A stretch of 64,000 nt of DNA from Temnothorax longispinosus (Eukaryota; Arthropoda; Insecta; Hymenoptera; Formicidae): NCBI RefSeq assembly GCF_030848805.1, contig NC_092360.1:23601701-23665700 (forward strand), written 5' to 3'. Below the pieces are notes generated by a model that saw only the letters and a list, made by a program, of their open reading frames with translations, did not search any database and had not been told where the DNA came from. Each line of letters opens with the position of its first letter. The stretch's first letter is position 1. A program made the position numbers and the translations under genes. Shown here in pieces: positions 40,020 through 53,099 of this stretch.

Positions 40020-41178
40020 AATTTTATTATCTATGTCCTTTATAAATTTTTCAATTATCTACTGTGATATCTTGAAAAACCAGTAAAGGTAGGATTTAGG
40101 AATTTTTTTCTTTCTTTATTTGTCTCTAGCCTATAAAAGATATAAAAGTTGTAAATAGAAGGAAATTAAAATAAAAACATTTTTTATTTTAACTCAACTA
40201 TTTTGTGTGGATAAATTATCATATATGCAAGTAAAATATTGATATTTGCGATGCTATATAATTATAAGTGTTATTATGTTATCTTATAATGATTGTGTGT
40301 TCTCATATTTTACTAAAAAATCACACTGAGGTCACTTGATTTCGCATTGAAATCTTTCGACATCTTGATCTTGAGAAAGAATTCAATTGTATAGAACGTA
40401 GAAACAAAAGTGTTAAAATAAGTATTATAGTACAAAAATGTCAAGACTCATTTTGTATAAAATTTATTTTATAAAATTTTCTTCATTTACGTAAAAATAA
40501 AAAGATGCTAAGACTGACAAATGTAACGCGTCTGAAAAGCGCAATGAACGTCCGCGGCTTTTGCGTGGTGTTTGCTCGTTTCATCGTGGTCCTCCCTCCG
40601 GGAATAAGTTTCAGGGGGTGAAGTGAAACAGTCACGCTGCATGTGCTCCTATAACAAATTCGCGAGGCAGCTCGCTCCCTCCGTTTTTCCGCTTGGCCAC
40701 CCTCGCCCATTTTGCCCTTACTTTTCGGTCGGCACACTTCGGGGTGCTACTGCAAACACCCGAAGCACTCGAGCCGTCTAGTCGTGTAATCCGATATCTT
40801 TTTGCTTACTTACATTTACCATCGGGAATGGGTAAGTGCTAGGTATTATTACAAGATGCCTGAGCTAATAGAACTATTTTCTAACGTAAATTTGAAATGT
40901 TAATAATGATTCTTTAACGTAGTTGTGTGTAAAATGTACAAATGTCGGAAAGCTATTTTTTTTTTTTTTTTGGAATAAACATTCTGCACGTTATAAATGA
41001 TAGAAGATAACATGATAGAAGATAAAATGTAACGGGATATAATTTTATAAATAAAGAGCAAGGAATATTATTTTTAAGATTACTATTAATATGAAAAATG
41101 TTATTTATATAATTTTTATATAAATACGCAAATTTACTTTTTAGTTACGTAAATATTGGAATATAACTTATAATACTT

Positions 41179-41213
<35 letters not shown>

Positions 41214-42650
41214 TTTTATGGGTGAAAATAAATGTAGGCGCACGAATGTAAGCTAATAGATCTTTTTATTACAAAAAGGAATTAATAATAGAATTTGAGA
41301 TAATTTATACTAATTTTTTAAAGAAAGCATTCTATGCACACACGCACAACAGACACTTATATTAAACGTTATCATAAAATACTTAGTTTATATAAAAAAT
41401 TCGATTTGTGCAAAATAAATATAAAATTAATATTATAATAGTTATGTAAATTTTGTTTTAAAATTTTGTATTCCGATAACGCGATGCGTGGGATATAAAA
41501 GTACTAATCATCGTCTAACAATGCCTATAGTATTTTTATTGCGCCTTAATAAATTAGACATCTGATTGACATTGTTAGAGGCATGGATATCAAAGTATTT
41601 TTCCTCTTTTTCTAAATATCTGTGCAAGCATGTCATAAATCCAGTTATTCATGATACTCAAAAAAATCTCGAAACATGTGAAAGATATAGTCAATTCATT
41701 GCCTCTACAAATTCAAGGATTAACGCTTGATAAGGAACAGGACTAACAACAATAAGGAGAGAAGAAAAGAGACGGAAAAGGGGAGTACGATCTGAAGTTG
41801 AAAGGGGAGGAGGCTATGCTTTGGGTTCGTTTTACTACTGAGATGCAAAGAATTGGGCGCCTTCACGCATTCATACAAAGTTATGATTTATAACCGTCTC
41901 CTTTTTCTTTTACTGACGGTTTTTAGGGGAGAAAAAAGAAAGCAACTATTTTTTATTCCCCCTTTACTCTACTTTCTTTCTTTTTGTCTCGCGGTCTTTC
42001 TTTAAGATGAAATAAACGCCATTCTCTAACAAGCTTCTTCGTTTTCGTATTAACATTGACAAGAATTCGTACTTTGTCCGCCTGTTTTTACATTTTTTTG
42101 TGATGATTTTCAACGCTCTTTCCCTTCCATAACTCCGATTATTTAAAATAATAAAACGACATGAAATTCTTGAAACATTTATTCGAAGAATTACGTTGTA
42201 TTATGAGAGACGGAGGGGGGGCATTTATAACTTTTTTAATATAGAATTATTTCCAAAATCGGAAGAAAATGTGGAAATTTATAACCGTGTAATATAAAAA
42301 AGTGTATGATGTGCTCATTGAAGAATTACACATGTGAAAACTAACTTATACGTATGTATATTATTTTATATTAACACTCTTGTAAAAATCAAGATAATTT
42401 AGAGTAAGATCTAAATAAGAAAAATGATTAGTGATAATACATACCGAATGTCATAAATTACTTAAATCTCAGCCGCATTTTCACAGCGCAAGGTTGCACT
42501 ACTGAATTACCCAAACCCACTATTTCCAGCATGTAATAAATTTCGCCCATTCATCGCACTAATTAAACCGGCATAGCATAAGAAAGTTACGCGTAAGGAG
42601 ATAAATGTTGTGCGGAAGCACAGCTTAACAAAATACATGATCTTATTACA
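40020..42650. other. AT-rich intronic DNA with poly-T and (AT)n runs
   Basis: A GC-richer patch lies at 40510-40790. Poly-T runs at 40956-40971 and a perfect (AT)n at 41183-41210. A mixed purine/pyrimidine interval spans 41740-42000. The rest is AT-rich. No gene was recognised. Confidence 0.45.
41183..41210. repeat. (AT)n microsatellite
   Basis: Fourteen uninterrupted AT units. Confidence 0.95.
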
Positions 42651-42660
42651 TTACTGTCGC

Positions 42661-42735
42661 AATAGTCACAAATAGTAAACACACAGCAAAAAAAAATTAA
42701 TTTTTTTTGCTGTGTGTTTACTATTTGTGACTATT
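42661..42735. repeat. Perfect, nearly loopless 75-nt inverted repeat
   Basis: The left arm AATAGTCACAAATAGTAAAC ACACAGC(A)9TT is followed at once by its exact inverse, apart from one base in the A/T run (nine A against eight T). The arms are about 37 bp with essentially no loop. The similarity does not extend into the flanks. It carries no coding sequence. Confidence 0.95.
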
Positions 42736-42739
42736 ATGT

Positions 42740-45270
42740 TAGGTGAGATGTGAATTGCATCCATGGAACAATTATGTATTATAGCGAAGAAATATTTTAA
42801 AATTGTCTAACATTTAGAAAGTGACAATTTTAAAATCTTAACAATAAGATATTTACTAATTATTACTTGGAAATTATCCTAAAATTCTTTTTGTTCTCTA
42901 AAAAGTATACGTATATATACATACATAAAGTTATCTTTACTTCCGCGATATTTTTCCTTATTTTGTGGTATCCGCAATCTGTCCAACTCTCAAAGAAACG
43001 AACAATAAACGTCTTTCTGGCCTGAAATCAATGCTGCTAGACGCTGCGGAGGAATCGAAAGCAAAGCACGCTCTTGTCTGCGCTTTGCTTTTCCGACCGG
43101 CTTTTCTCGAGACGACTTTTCGATGCCAGTGCGGCATGATGGAGGTTGCTTAAAGTACAGAACGTATAGGAAAACGTCGGAACCACAAAAGCAGAAGACG
43201 CGAGGAAGTAGGCTACGAATTTCGCCGATAGAAAACGTGCCCTTAACGTCGTTCCATGGAAGCTGAAGCACGCTCGAACGGCAGCGGTACTTTGGCAAGC
43301 AATTATTCCGAAGCTTTGCGGCGAAAGCTTTGTGAGCGTAAATCGATTACACAACGTGTAACGTTATCGTATATTTATTTCACCGTTCTTATATAGACGT
43401 GCATGTAATGTGGGCCCGTATGCATGCCTCTGCAGATGCTGCAATTGAACACGCTTAACACCAACGTACATATATAGAATTGTTATATTTATACATTTAT
43501 TTTTTACCGACGAGCTTTTTCCCTTTTTTAAATGGACATGAGGTATACGATATTTTTAAGAAATACATAATTGATACGTAAAATTTGAAATAACATCATC
43601 TGGATCGCGGTAAAATGATGAATATTAAATTAAATTATTTTTTCGATCTGCGCGTTACTATTAACATTTGCATTTATCAAATTAATGACTGTACTTTGTG
43701 TAATTTGCACGCTGAGCTGTGTTATGCTTCTAACTCAACTTCTCTGTATTACTGTTTTGCATACTCTATAATTTAGCTATGGTACACCATAAGACAGTAT
43801 ATCTGTATTCATTTGCAGATTAATTATGCCATTTGTGAGACATAAACGGTATACCGCGCTTATATAGAGTACACATGGTGTATACATACATACATAGATA
43901 CAAGTACAATAATTACGCCTTTATAATGCTTCTAAATATTAATTTAAGAGAAGAGAGCCGATTGTATTTTTCTTATTATATTTTACGGATTTAACGCAGA
44001 TTTAACCAAATGTCAAACCTGCTAATATATAGATCTGTAGATCCAAATGTGAATCTAATGGTATGAATCTATATTGTTTATCGACATAAGTCAAACATTT
44101 TACATGAAATAATTTAAAATAATGAATATGATTGCTATCGTTCTTTTCACAAAAAAGTCATAGAAATAAATTTCATAGTAATATATCAAGGAATATCATA
44201 GAGAAATATTTCTTATAGGAATGTATTAAGTTGATATATCAAAATTTTCATGGATAAGTCTTATCTTTTTCTTTTCTCGATCGAAAATGATCGAAATGAA
44301 TTACTATTTTCCGCTCGAGTTTGTTTTGGCGTGGAATGGGGTAAATATAATTAGAGGCGTATTAAATTTCTTGAACATACGTATATCACAATGTTGGACA
44401 TTGGAGGAAAAACCCGACAGGATGTTAAAAATCCTCCTACTGAACGCCATTATTGCACTTTACTGTACCAATACTGAAACATTCTTGCACCAGTAGCCAC
44501 GCTCGTACGTTTCCCGATGCCGCGCAACGGTAATGGCTTTACCTCCGACCGGCGAGCCTCATCGGATTCCTATCGGATTTCTTTTCAGCCACCTTAATCG
44601 GATAACGAACGATACACGTCCTGGTAACTCTAATAATTGGTGCTTATCCGTCGTCTGGCTGACCTCTCCCGATGCCGACCAATTGCGCACTCGGGTACGG
44701 AGTCACTATCTCCTTTTCTCGCGTTAAATTCCAAGCTCACAATTATCGTCCGAGAATGAGAATATAGCGAGAAGAATATATGGAAAATGATGGTGCTTTA
44801 TATAGAGCTAATTTCGTTAATCTTGATTACAATTCTCGATTCCTACGATGAGTTCCTATAATCGCGGACGTAGAGAAATTTCTAAAAGCCAAATAAAAGC
44901 TAACGTAGAAGGTATTCTTATTATAGGATATTGCATATTATGTTATTAATTTTATATTATTATTGTTACGATACCATATTAATTTTAAACAAATGATAAT
45001 TAAGAAGAAATTGTTTTCTTAAAATAAAAATGAGCAATGCGTCGTAAATAAAACAGTTAATAAATGGGAAAAATTAATGGTTGATTAATTAGTATAAAGC
45101 AGTATTATCAATATCCGTATTCTATTTTAACATTTATTAGCATACTTTCAAACGGTTTTGTTATATGAACAAAAATACCATTGTATGCACAGCTCGACCG
45201 CAGAATGTGACTGAAAAACAGACATTTTTCAAGACATTTGAATACTATCTATGACAATATATCTAGGGCT
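42740..45270. other. AT-rich intronic DNA with two GC-richer islands
   Basis: Islands at about 42970-43350 and 44490-44730 are open on one or both strands for 60-105 codons without recognisable products. The intervening DNA is AT-rich. Nothing else was recognised. Confidence 0.4.
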
Positions 45271-45280
45271 ATGAACGCAG

Positions 45281-45383
45281 CCAAGGTATAGAAAAGAGCC
45301 ACTATAATGGTGTTTCGTTCCGAAGAATCACCAAGGTATAGAAAAGAGCCACTATAATGGTGCAGTTTCGTTCCGAAGAATCG
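45281..45383 (+). repeat. 50-bp tandem duplication
   Basis: CCAAGGTATAGAAAAGAGCC begins at 45281 and again at 45331. Each copy continues through ACTATAATGGTG to TTTCGTTCCGAAGAATC. The second copy has three extra bases (CAG) after ATGGTG. Otherwise the copies are identical, so the duplication looks recent. Confidence 0.93.
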
Positions 45384-45417
45384 GTTAACAGGAAGCCACT
45401 AGTAGCGCGTAGTAACC

Positions 45418-45436
45418 AGAGAGAGAGAGAGAGAGA
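45418..45436 (+). repeat. (AG)n microsatellite
   Basis: Short uninterrupted AG run 35 bp after the tandem duplication. Confidence 0.9.
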
Positions 45437-45964
45437 ATTAAATTATCTTTTTTTTCAAAAAAAAATTACCATACATTCTTATTCATTGTCCATGGAGTAT
45501 CTTTTTTAACGGCAACCAGGACCGTTCCGGATTTGCTCGAATCCCAATTTTCTGAGAGCTGATGATTTCTAGTCTGAGTTATATACTTTTTCAAGAGTTA
45601 TATCCTTCACGCAGAGACGGATTCGAAATAGAATAGATCCATTGATCCTACGCACGGCCGGCCGCGGCGTGACCGAAATCCGCACATACGCGCTTGCCTC
45701 ATAAACCTACCTGCATACATACGAGCTGCATTCAGGGAGCATAATCGAGATATCTATCCCGGTGATAGACGAGCCAGATAGGAGTCGCGTCGTGAGTCAA
45801 GTGACAGGTGGGATAACAAATGTCTGCGCCGAGACATCCAGCATGTATCTAAGCTTTGTCTCTGTCCATACAATCTCTAAGTGATAATTATTGCTCGGAG
45901 TGCGCGTCTATACGGATATGTGATTTAGATGTATCTAATCATAACACACACACATGGCATATAT

Positions 45965-46003
45965 AAATGCTTGAACCATGTGGGTCACATGATTCAAGCA
46001 TTT
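45965..46003. repeat. 18-bp-arm hairpin
   Basis: AAATGCTTGAACCATGTG, a three-base loop (GGT), then CACATGATTCAAGCATTT. Only one position is unpaired by Watson-Crick rules. Confidence 0.9.
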
Positions 46004-46009
46004 TGTCGA

Positions 46010-48300
46010 TTGCAATTTGATGACTGAGAGAATTTAGGTAATATCGTAGAAATAAATCGATCGTTTCGAAAATAAATCGAATCTTGAATACGTTACAAAA
46101 ATGGTATAAATTTTTACCGATACCGTTTCAGTATAAATTTTTAGTATTTCGTTACAGATACCTCTTCAGTATGATACACGTCAAAATCTGAATTTTAAAA
46201 ATAAATATAAAATGCGGAAATTTCGATATATTTTACATATTGCCAACTCAACGAAAATGATTATAGTTTTAACAAACTATGTAATTCAGTTTTTTTATGT
46301 TACAAATTTTTTCATTTTTATTTTAGTTTTAGCGTGACATAATCACAATGATACTAAGATAATAAAATTCATTATTCACATATTACAGTTAATTTTAGAA
46401 TCTTTGTCCCTTGTAATGTTTTTATTTCTTGCATCAAATGTGAACACCATGTGATGCAAAATATTCTCACTAAAATGATAAACGGTCGATTGATTTTATA
46501 AACACTGTTGCTTTTCGTAAAACGTAGCATCAAGAAAATATTACGAAACTTGGTCGGCGAGGTTGGACGAACTGCATCATTTATTTATGCGTGACATCGC
46601 AGACAGGACACCTTCTCGACTCTCTCCCGCGGTGTTGACGGAGACTGATTCGTTTATTATGCCATAAATGGCTCATACGTTATCTCTTACGGCAGGCATA
46701 ATAATAAGCAGAACATAATATGCATTATTTTGCAATGTTTCGACGCGCATCAAATTGCATTTGTATTTAAAACAAAGGAGAAGACATGAACAGATTTTCT
46801 CATTATTATTAATAACATTTATAATAAGTATGCGTACTGAATTAACTAATTGAGTTTAATCGTAACTTTATTGATTATTCTGTGATACTTAAATTTCTAA
46901 AAAAAGTTTTACGAAATTTTTAACCGACCATAAATATATTATTGACCTCATTCTCGTCGTGTAATAGTTCATTTTCTTATATTATATATATATACATATA
47001 TATTATTGGAATAGTATAGCGTTACATTACAAGAGATCCAATTATGACCCAGTTTTATTATGAAGCTCTATTATATATAAGTGACCTTGTTTCATTATAA
47101 AATTATATTAAAATATAATTTTATTATAGTGAATTTTCTCGTATAATTTTGAAGTAAGATAGTAGAATTTTCAATAGATGAAAATTTCTAAAATATTTAT
47201 ACGTAAAGTAATTAGAAATATTATGTATTATTTTACATATTTTTTTGTTTGATTCTTTTTGTTCTTCTATCGACTCTGTAATTTTTCGTATAAAATATTT
47301 AAATGACGATTAACGTGCAATTATCTTGGACATCTTAACTCCATCCGCTGCATCCTCGGTCTCGCAGGACAAACGGGACACCTGCTTCCTGGTCCCTTCT
47401 GGCGTTGACGTCGACAGATCCGTTTATTATACTGTACACTTGATCATCACACGGTCCCGCCAACCGTCCACCTTAACGCTTACCCACACCACTTGCTCGC
47501 AGAATCCTTGCAGCAAGCCACAACAAGGATATGTGCACGCGTGCCCGCACGCGTATACGAATTAATATCGTCAAGATTAGTGGGAGCGCCGACTAACTAA
47601 CTGGCTGCTAGCAATTTGGATTACTCGCTTGACTACACCAGTTGTGGGGAGCCTTGCCATTAATTTTCCCGGTAGTCCAGAAATCGAAATGCGCGCGTAT
47701 ATTAGAGGAAACAGGAAACACGACGGGATTTTCTGGGATCAGCCCATATATCCTATGAGACATGCTCTCTCCGTTCCTAAAAATCATTATGCTAGTTGCG
47801 ACGCTCGAATTTTGGTACTGCGATTCAATTAGTCTAACTTGAAGCATAAATGCTATTTTCAAACAACAATTTATTTGACTATTTCAGAATACATTGGCAA
47901 TTGGCTTCTTTACCTCTATCAATTAGCTTTCGAACTAATCAATTGTGTTAGAATATTGAATTAGAATCTTGAATGTATTTCGGCACACAGCAATCTGTTT
48001 TTAGAGACATTAATATTTTAAGGGCTGGAAAGAACGGGTATAAAAGATGATAATGGTGTTAAATACAAAATCAATTGCAGTATCCATTTCAATTACTGTC
48101 TTTACCGAGGTAATATGAAAAATCGGTGTACATACCGTCCCCTATGGAAGTCCAGAGGACTTAGGTTGATACCAATAAGGGTATATAAAGGTATAACATA
48201 TTGCAAACGGCAATAAAAATCTCGATAAAGACCAGGGAAAAATTGTGACCGCTATATTTCCTGGAGCCTGAGCTGGCCATTAAATTAAACTCTCAAATGT
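46010..48300. other. Intronic DNA; AT-rich with one mixed-composition interval
   Basis: 47090-47135 is an AT-rich imperfect palindrome (TTCATTATAAAATTATATT against AATATAATTTTATTATAGTGAA). 47330-47830 is GC-richer and open on both strands without recognised products. The rest is AT-rich. Confidence 0.4.
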
Positions 48301-48535
48301 CTGCGCCGTCCCTAGCCATTTCTCAGCACTCGCTGCACCGTGCTTTGTTCTGCTTTGTCCCAAACATGGTTTGTTAGAACGAGCCTCCGCGGGAACGATT
48401 GTATTACGAACGGAGGCTTATCGAGTCGATACTTGATTGTGCGAGATCAGCAACATCAAGTGTTATCGATTCCGGGCAATTGCGAACTTATTGCTCGAAC
48501 CGGAGCAAAATGATCGGGCGGATTTATCGCAATAA

Positions 48536-48871
48536 GTTCAGCGACAAATAGGAATCTTATCGGCTGTAGGCTGGCCCTGCTACTCGTGCACGGCGAAGCG
48601 CACGGATAGACAGGAGCAGCAGGCCACCATGCAAGGAAACAGAGTGGAAAGCGGCCGGAGAGGAGCGCCGCAAGCGGATCTTTGCGAGGGATATCATCCC
48701 GTGGGAGGAAGCCATCTTTTACGTGGCTGGAATATCAATGACGAACAGATAAAAGTATATCGCGATACTATCCAGCCAACAAATGTGTATTGGGAACCCA
48801 GGAATTTACATACGGGAACCTATAGGGCACCTTTTAAATTAGTTACCATGCATGGTAGCGGACGTTTCTGA
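48536..48871 (+). other. 111-codon open frame with well-placed ATG; candidate small ORF
   Basis: The frame is open from just after a TAA at 48533-48535 to a TGA at 48869-48871. Its first ATG (48629) sits in a GCCACC context and gives an 80-residue, hydrophilic peptide rich in G, R, T and Y (for example QIKVYRDTIQPTNVYWEPRN). It has no signal peptide, membrane segment or domain that I recognise. The surrounding 48300-48900 is one of the GC-richer islands. It could be an unrelated nested gene, a part of an alternative exon, or chance. Confidence 0.2.
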
Positions 48872-50607
48872 TGAGGCGCTGCAGATAGTAACTGCGGTTG
48901 CAGGGCTTTCCTCTTTTGTCAATATTTTATATCAAAAGAATTTGTAATGTGAATATATTTGTGATCGTGCATGTGAAATATGCATATAGGTATCGAAGGT
49001 ACACGTAAATATCATAAAACAAATGTTTTTGTATGTTATCAAATGTGTGCATACAGCTCTTTTGTGGAAAACAGCGTAATGTGTTTGCAAAAATCTTCGT
49101 TATTAATATAATAAACATAATTTTGGTAATATTGATAAAATGCAACAGCAAGTGCTATAAGAAATAAATCACAACATAATATATAACTCTACAATTTTCA
49201 ATATCGAATCTAGCCTTTTTTTGGGATTGCAATCTTTATATTGTGAAAAAGTTCACAATATATAAGTATCGTTTGCAATGAATGTTCATTACAACTAAAC
49301 ATTTTCTCGTTTGTACGCTTTATTATTTTTGCAAGCAATTGAGCTTGTGAATTAAATTGCACCCGTTGGATAAATATCATAACTTTGAATTGCTATTATT
49401 TCGGGCTATATGTATGGAAGAGAAACTTTAGAACACCTTATACACATATACATTTACATACTTTTATATATATATACTATACAATATATACATATACAAT
49501 TATACATCTGTACATATACATATATATGGTATATATACACATTCCTGCACATTGCAGCGCGTATGTAATCTCGTAGCAAAAAGAGCTTCGTGTTTCTCGA
49601 GCAAACCGGATACACAAAAAGTCTCGCGGGAGTTGTGTCCTCTACACGTACGACTCTGCAAAATCCCACGTGACGCACCTGATTGCCTCAATTCGCCCAA
49701 TTTTGCACCATCAGAGCGCAACTGGCACACTGCTAACGAGGCAAGATATAATTTGAAATACATTGCAAATCTTTATTTATTTAAAAGAGTGCAATAAACT
49801 TATATAATACTGTAATTCTTATACAGATATTTGAAGAAATAACTAGTTAAAGATGCGTAATTATACATAATTAGTGCGTGATTATCTAGAAGAATTATCA
49901 GAAAACTTCCGACATTCTTGCTTGTTATTGTATATTTTCCCACGATTTTTTCTACTTTACTAAACTCGTGAAAGTATTCGTATCCACTTAAGATTTGCCG
50001 TATAAAATTTGTGTCGTTGGAAAATACCCGATATTTTGGTCTAAGTTGCAGTTTGGTTGCATTGCTCGCGATTGCATCTCTCGGGATTGCTGAGAAATCG
50101 CAGGTCTCGAGGTTTATCACAGCGATATCCGCCCTGCCCACCACGTCGTCTTCTTATGTAGTTCTCGGTTACGCCATTTCCGCCACCGAGACGTTTCTCC
50201 CGCTCAGATAACTATCATGATCGACAATACAAGGACTAGATCTTATCGAGGCCTCGATCCATCCTCGATCCTTAAAGACTATCGCAAATCGATGCCGATC
50301 TCGGCAAACTATCTTCTCAGCGCCGGAAATCCGGAAACCAATGTGCGGACGAAGAAGAACTTTTATCGAATGCGAAATCAATGCGTGAGTGATTGCATCG
50401 AGTCACATGTTTTATTCTTCTCAAGTTTTACGAGTAGTCTTTGACAAATGAAGACGATCGTAAGTCACTCGACGTTTCTTGAATTGTTATTGATTTCAAT
50501 TGTCATTGATCTCAATCACACAATAGCGAAAATAAATTTACTGCACTGAAAAATAGATTCAGTAATAATTATTTAGCCTGGATCACAGTTACTAAGTGCT
50601 TTAGGTC

Positions 50608-50743
50608 CGGTTGCACCAACGTCACATAACATTTAACCTTAGCTTAACTTCACTCACTAGCCTAACTCTCTTTCTAACTGTTCTCCTAGAGGCGAAGAGT
50701 GAGTTAAGCTAAGATTAAATGTTATGCAACGTTGGTGCAACCG
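50608..50743. mobile_element. 136-bp MITE with long TIRs (CGGTTGCACCAACGT)
   Basis: The left end CGGTTGCACCAACGTCACAT and the inverse right end CGGTTGCACCAACGTTGCAT stay similar for about 45 bp, through AACATTTAA.CTTAGCTTAAC. Only about 45 bp of unique sequence separate the arms. It carries no coding sequence. The target duplication is not clear, so I do not assign the superfamily. Confidence 0.92.
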
Positions 50744-50749
50744 AATAAT

Positions 50750-53090
50750 GATATATTGTCAATAAACAATTATTAGCTCGAATTAAGATAACTTGCACAA
50801 TACAAGATGATAATTGAGTTACAAAATATATAGGTATAAATTGACTTACCAAAATATCGAAGATTATTTAGTATTAGGACACAGGGCAGTTACCTTATCT
50901 ATTCTCTATAAATGTTGACCACCATGAGAAACATCTTGGAAACAACATCTCCGTTTGATCTTCGTCCAAATCAAATCTGAGCATATCTCTCATAGGAGAG
51001 TGTATGGGAGAGGTATTTCGAATAGAAAGGTTCGCGTATCGCAAAGGGATTTCTCTCTCTAGCTCTCTCTCTCTTCGATCGTTTCGACGCAGCTGATTGT
51101 GATCGAGCCGGGTTCCTTAGAGACTGGGCTTTGTTCTCGGTCTAATCATAGAATTTACGTTGCTTGATCGGTCAAAGGTAGCACTGCGGTTCCCAGTGCA
51201 CACTCGCGCTCACTCGCACACCTGAGTCCGACGAAGTACCCGGTATCGCTGATGCTGTTTGCACCTCACAGCGACGCCCACTTGATATCAAAGGTCAAGC
51301 ATTCTGTATAGCATGGCCGCGAGATAACCGTGGGTATAACTCAGTCTTATCTTCCTTCGTTAAACCCGATTTACGCATGCTAGTAGGCGGGCCGAGTCTT
51401 GGACAATAACACCTTTGGATCTATCGTGCTCGAGACTTGGCGAGTGAAGTGCTCACTACAATCTTAAATCAGAAGGTATTTTTTAATATGTTAAATTGTC
51501 CGAGCCAATATTGAAACAAAACTCAATTTATGTACCATACATCTTTGTAAGACTGAGATACATTCTTTTATTAAATTTGCTGTTAAATTTTTAACAATTT
51601 AACAAGTTTTTTTAAATTTCTTTGTCATAAAATGAAATGTTTTTAACTAAAACACATCTCCACTCAAACAATGTTTGTAATGTAATGTTTTATCGTTAAA
51701 CTGCCAATTAAACTTTTTAAATTAGAACTTGAATAAATTGCTGCGGCCCTCTTTGTCGCGATCGGTCACTTCACGTACTCCACTTTGACAAATCCGTAAC
51801 CCAATTCCATAACTTTATTCAACCTTTGTTACAAAATTGTGTATGAGCAAAAATATTTAAAATTCTTTTTTGTATTTTACCTCGGAACGCGGATAAATTC
51901 CATGCATAACGCGAATGCAAGTATTCCCTTGGTCAACATGACTACGTCTTTATTTCTCAGCACAAGTATGTGCGTCGGAATACTTTGCGTGTCATAAACC
52001 GCATATTCTATCGATGAAACTTATTTCTGTCGTGTAACTGTGGTGGAAAAGTCTTATCCAAAGCAAATTCCATTATTTGACACTAAATCCCCGCATTCAT
52101 TTTTTTTGTGACATTAGGATTTATCGCATATAATATTTTTAGAATATTATTTAAAAGTTAACTGGAGAATAATTAATTTAGAAATAATTCGTGGAGATTG
52201 CATATATAGTATTTCATCTGTTTTAAATATTTTAAAGTAAGCATAACAATTTAATTACACAATAAATTAGAGTTATAAAATTAGTATTAGAATATAATAT
52301 GTATATAAAAATAATAGTGGCGATATTTCTTAAGTGTTAATGTAAAAAATTGCTTTTGTTTTTAATGTAATCGTTATATAATATACGAAAAATATTTCAG
52401 AGAGAAAAGAAAGAGAAAGAGAGAGAAGTATTGCTCTACTTCTTTTATCCGTAGGATTCATTATTTTAAAACACATATGTCATCATTTTAAAAGACATAT
52501 TTCAACATTTAAAAAAAGACATTTTTAACAAAAATTTCACCCTTTCTGTAATTGATCACGTTTTCCAATTGAATTTTTTTCCAATTCAATTTATTTCTAG
52601 AAACAATAGACTGCAATAATTGGTAAATTCAACTGAAAAGCTCTTTTCTGCACGTCCTTTTAATGGAAGATTTATTGAAATTGCAGTAGAGAAGAAAGCT
52701 TCATTCGATCACGATTTGTTTTCTTATAATGTGAAATTTTTTGCATCTTTTGAAATTTCATGAAATTATCCACCGTATAGTCTGAGAATTTCCATCTTTC
52801 TGAAGGAAATACGGTGGCTATTCTGATTTATCTCCACTGCCATGATCGACTAACAGACACGGTGTCGTAATCCACTGATTCAGCGTTTCGTCTAGCGCTC
52901 TTCTTATACCTCGAAGTATCTCATTTCGGAAAAAAGTGGCAGATATTATCAGTCAGTATCACCAGACGATCCGCATCCTCACGAAGAAATCGATTTCCGG
53001 GACTGGAACAAAAAATATTGACAGTAGCCAGTACTATATAATCGATGAGAATTCAGGAATTGTTCTATAATTGGAAATATCTTTACTCGC
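50750..53090. other. Intronic DNA, nothing recognised beyond CT/GA runs
   Basis: A CT-rich run lies at 51051-51075 and a GA-rich run at 52401-52429. A GC-richer interval spans 50960-51460. No gene was recognised. Confidence 0.4.
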
Positions 53091-53099
53091 GACGACCAC

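Noticed and set aside
39610..40086. 158-codon plus-strand open frame
   Set aside because: C/T-biased composition keeps several frames open; the peptide is L/F/S/P-rich and unrecognised.
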